In this document: positions 24,667-25,640 of the stretch, in pieces | How the letters are laid out: the number at the start of each line of letters is the position of its first letter | Position numbering within the stretch: position 1 is the first letter of the stretch | Source of the DNA: Prevotella sp. | Lineage (GTDB): Bacteria > Bacteroidota > Bacteroidia > Bacteroidales > Bacteroidaceae | Length of the DNA stretch: 25,640 bases | Assembly (NCBI GenBank): GCA_017430675.1 | Contig: JAFRMM010000128.1 | Coordinates: 1-25,640 of the forward strand | Reading direction: 5' to 3' | Made by a program: the position numbers and the translations under genes | The notes under the pieces: generated by a model | What the model saw: only the letters and a program-made list of their open reading frames with translations | Told to the model about the DNA's origin: nothing | Database searches by the model: none

Positions 24667-25640
24667 TTAATTCTGTTTTGTTTCTTTCCTATACCAGACC
24701 ACAAACCATACGATAGCCACAACGAGGCAGACACCTCCCAAGGGATAACCCACACTGTCGGGCAGACGGAATGCCTGTTTGGAGACGAAGAGGTAGGTGG
24801 AACATACCGTCGTCATGAAGAGGGCAGGGATCAGCGTGATCCAGAAGGCTTTCTTCTGGCGTACCAGATAGACCGTGACCGTCCAGAGCGTGAACACCGA
24901 AAGTGCCTGGTTGCTCCAGCCGAAATACTGCCAGATGGTGTTGAAACCGTCAGGGTTCTCGATCTGCCAGATGAGCATTGCGATCGAACAGGTGAACATC
25001 GGCACACAGATATACAGGCGCTTCGGGATGGGACGCTGGTCGAGTTTCAGCCACTCGGCCACGATCAGACGACCAGAGCGGAAGGCGGTATCACCCGAGG
25101 TGATCGGCGCTGCCACCACACCCAGCATAGCGAGGATGGCACCGGCCACACCCAGCCAGTCGTTACACACGAGGTTCACCACGGCAGGTGCCGAGGTATG
25201 GAAGCCGGCCGTAGCGTTCTGGATGAGTTCGTAGCCCGGGGCAGGATTGCCGTAGAAGAACCAGGAGGCCACCGTGGCCCAGATAAGGGCAACGATACCC
25301 TCGGTGATCATGGCACCGTAGAAGATGGGACGCCCCTGCTTCTCGCTCTTCACGCAACGGGCCATCAGCGGACTCTGCGTGCCGTGGAAGCCAGAGATGG
25401 CACCACAGGCAATGGTGATGAAGAGGGCCGGGAAGATATTGTCCTTCCAAGTGTCTGGCTCGGTAGCGGCACCCATGTTATAGAAGTTCGTCCAGAGTTC
25501 GGGCACCGTGGGCCAGTGTAGGAAGAGCCACACCATCAACGCCCCTGCCATGAACAGCAGCGAGAAGGCGAAGAGCGGATAGATCTTACCGATGATCTTG
25601 TCGATGGGCAGCATCGTGGCAATAATATAGTAGCAGAAGA
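24667..25640 (-). CDS. cstA: Carbon starvation protein A, peptide transporter (5' end outside window)
   Basis: The C-terminal 323 residues of a multi-spanning inner-membrane transporter; the frame is open to the window edge at 25640. FCYYIIATMLPIDKIIGKIYPLF, GFHGTQSPLMARCVKSEKQG, YGAMITEGIVALIWATVA and PITSGDTAFRSGRLIVAEWL are diagnostic CstA blocks. About seven hydrophobic segments remain. CstA homologues import peptides, and some relatives take up pyruvate. An internal ATG at 25614 is not the start, because the conserved sequence continues upstream of it. The basic C-terminal tail (YRKETKQN) is cytoplasmic. It heads the visible part of the barrel-protein/nadC/dipeptidase run. Confidence 0.93.
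   Translation of the reverse strand, partial: FCYYIIATMLPIDKIIGKIYPLFAFSLLFMAGALMVWLFLHWPTVPELWTNFYNMGAATEPDTWKDNIFPALFITIACGAISGFHGTQSPLMARCVKSEKQGRPIFYGAMITEGIVALIWATVASWFFYGNPAPGYELIQNATAGFHTSAPAVVNLVCNDWLGVAGAILAMLGVVAAPITSGDTAFRSGRLIVAEWLKLDQRPIPKRLYICVPMFTCSIAMLIWQIENPDGFNTIWQYFGWSNQALSVFTLWTVTVYLVRQKKAFWITLIPALFMTTVCSTYLFVSKQAFRLPDSVGYPLGGVCLVVAIVWFVVWYRKETKQN

Overview
The window looks like a chromosomal segment of a Bacteroidales bacterium, most likely in or near Prevotellaceae. The grounds are TAnnTTTG -7 boxes, often with TTTG 20 bases upstream (the sigma-ABfr type of Bacteroidota); an S16 ribosomal protein with a long Ala/Glu tail; an OprO/P-type porin; lipocalin-like and DUF3298 exported proteins; and a leu operon carrying a second LeuA-like synthase. 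Coding density is high and many neighbouring genes overlap by 4-20 bases. I saw no rRNA, tRNA, CRISPR array, transposase or phage gene. The genus is inference.

Left part (1-8531). A gene-poor, repeat-rich stretch (1-415) holds a REP-like hairpin at the window edge, a small array of 21-base repeats, and promoters for a porin. A flippase gene converges on the porin gene. It diverges from three overlapping glycosyltransferase genes (3123-6081), which together form a small glycan-assembly locus. A hairpin that can terminate in both directions separates these from rpsP. Next come a lipocalin-like exported protein and a divergent fourth glycosyltransferase.

Middle (8512-12524). An MFS transporter and a HAD phosphatase/mutase form a minus-strand pair. 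Divergent from it is a plus-strand unit of a DUF3298-type lipoprotein, rsmG and an MBL-fold hydrolase.

Right-centre (12522-19505). A six-gene minus-strand operon, leuA-leuC-leuD-leuA2 (citramalate synthase-like)-leuB-TPR protein, has every junction overlapped or nearly so. Its 220-base leader reads as a complete transcription attenuator: a strong promoter, a 32-codon leader peptide with five Leu and three Ile codons bunched together, an antiterminator arm inside the peptide, and an intrinsic terminator ending just before leuA. Ile codons in the leader together with a second synthase in the operon suggest that one operon serves both leucine and isoleucine through shared LeuCD and LeuB. This is the most notable system in the window.

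Right end (19544-25640). A minus-strand run holds cstA (5' end outside the window), an outer-membrane barrel protein, nadC, a C69 dipeptidase, a DUF2461 protein and a YqhD-like alcohol dehydrogenase. CstA with an exported dipeptidase suggests peptide use.
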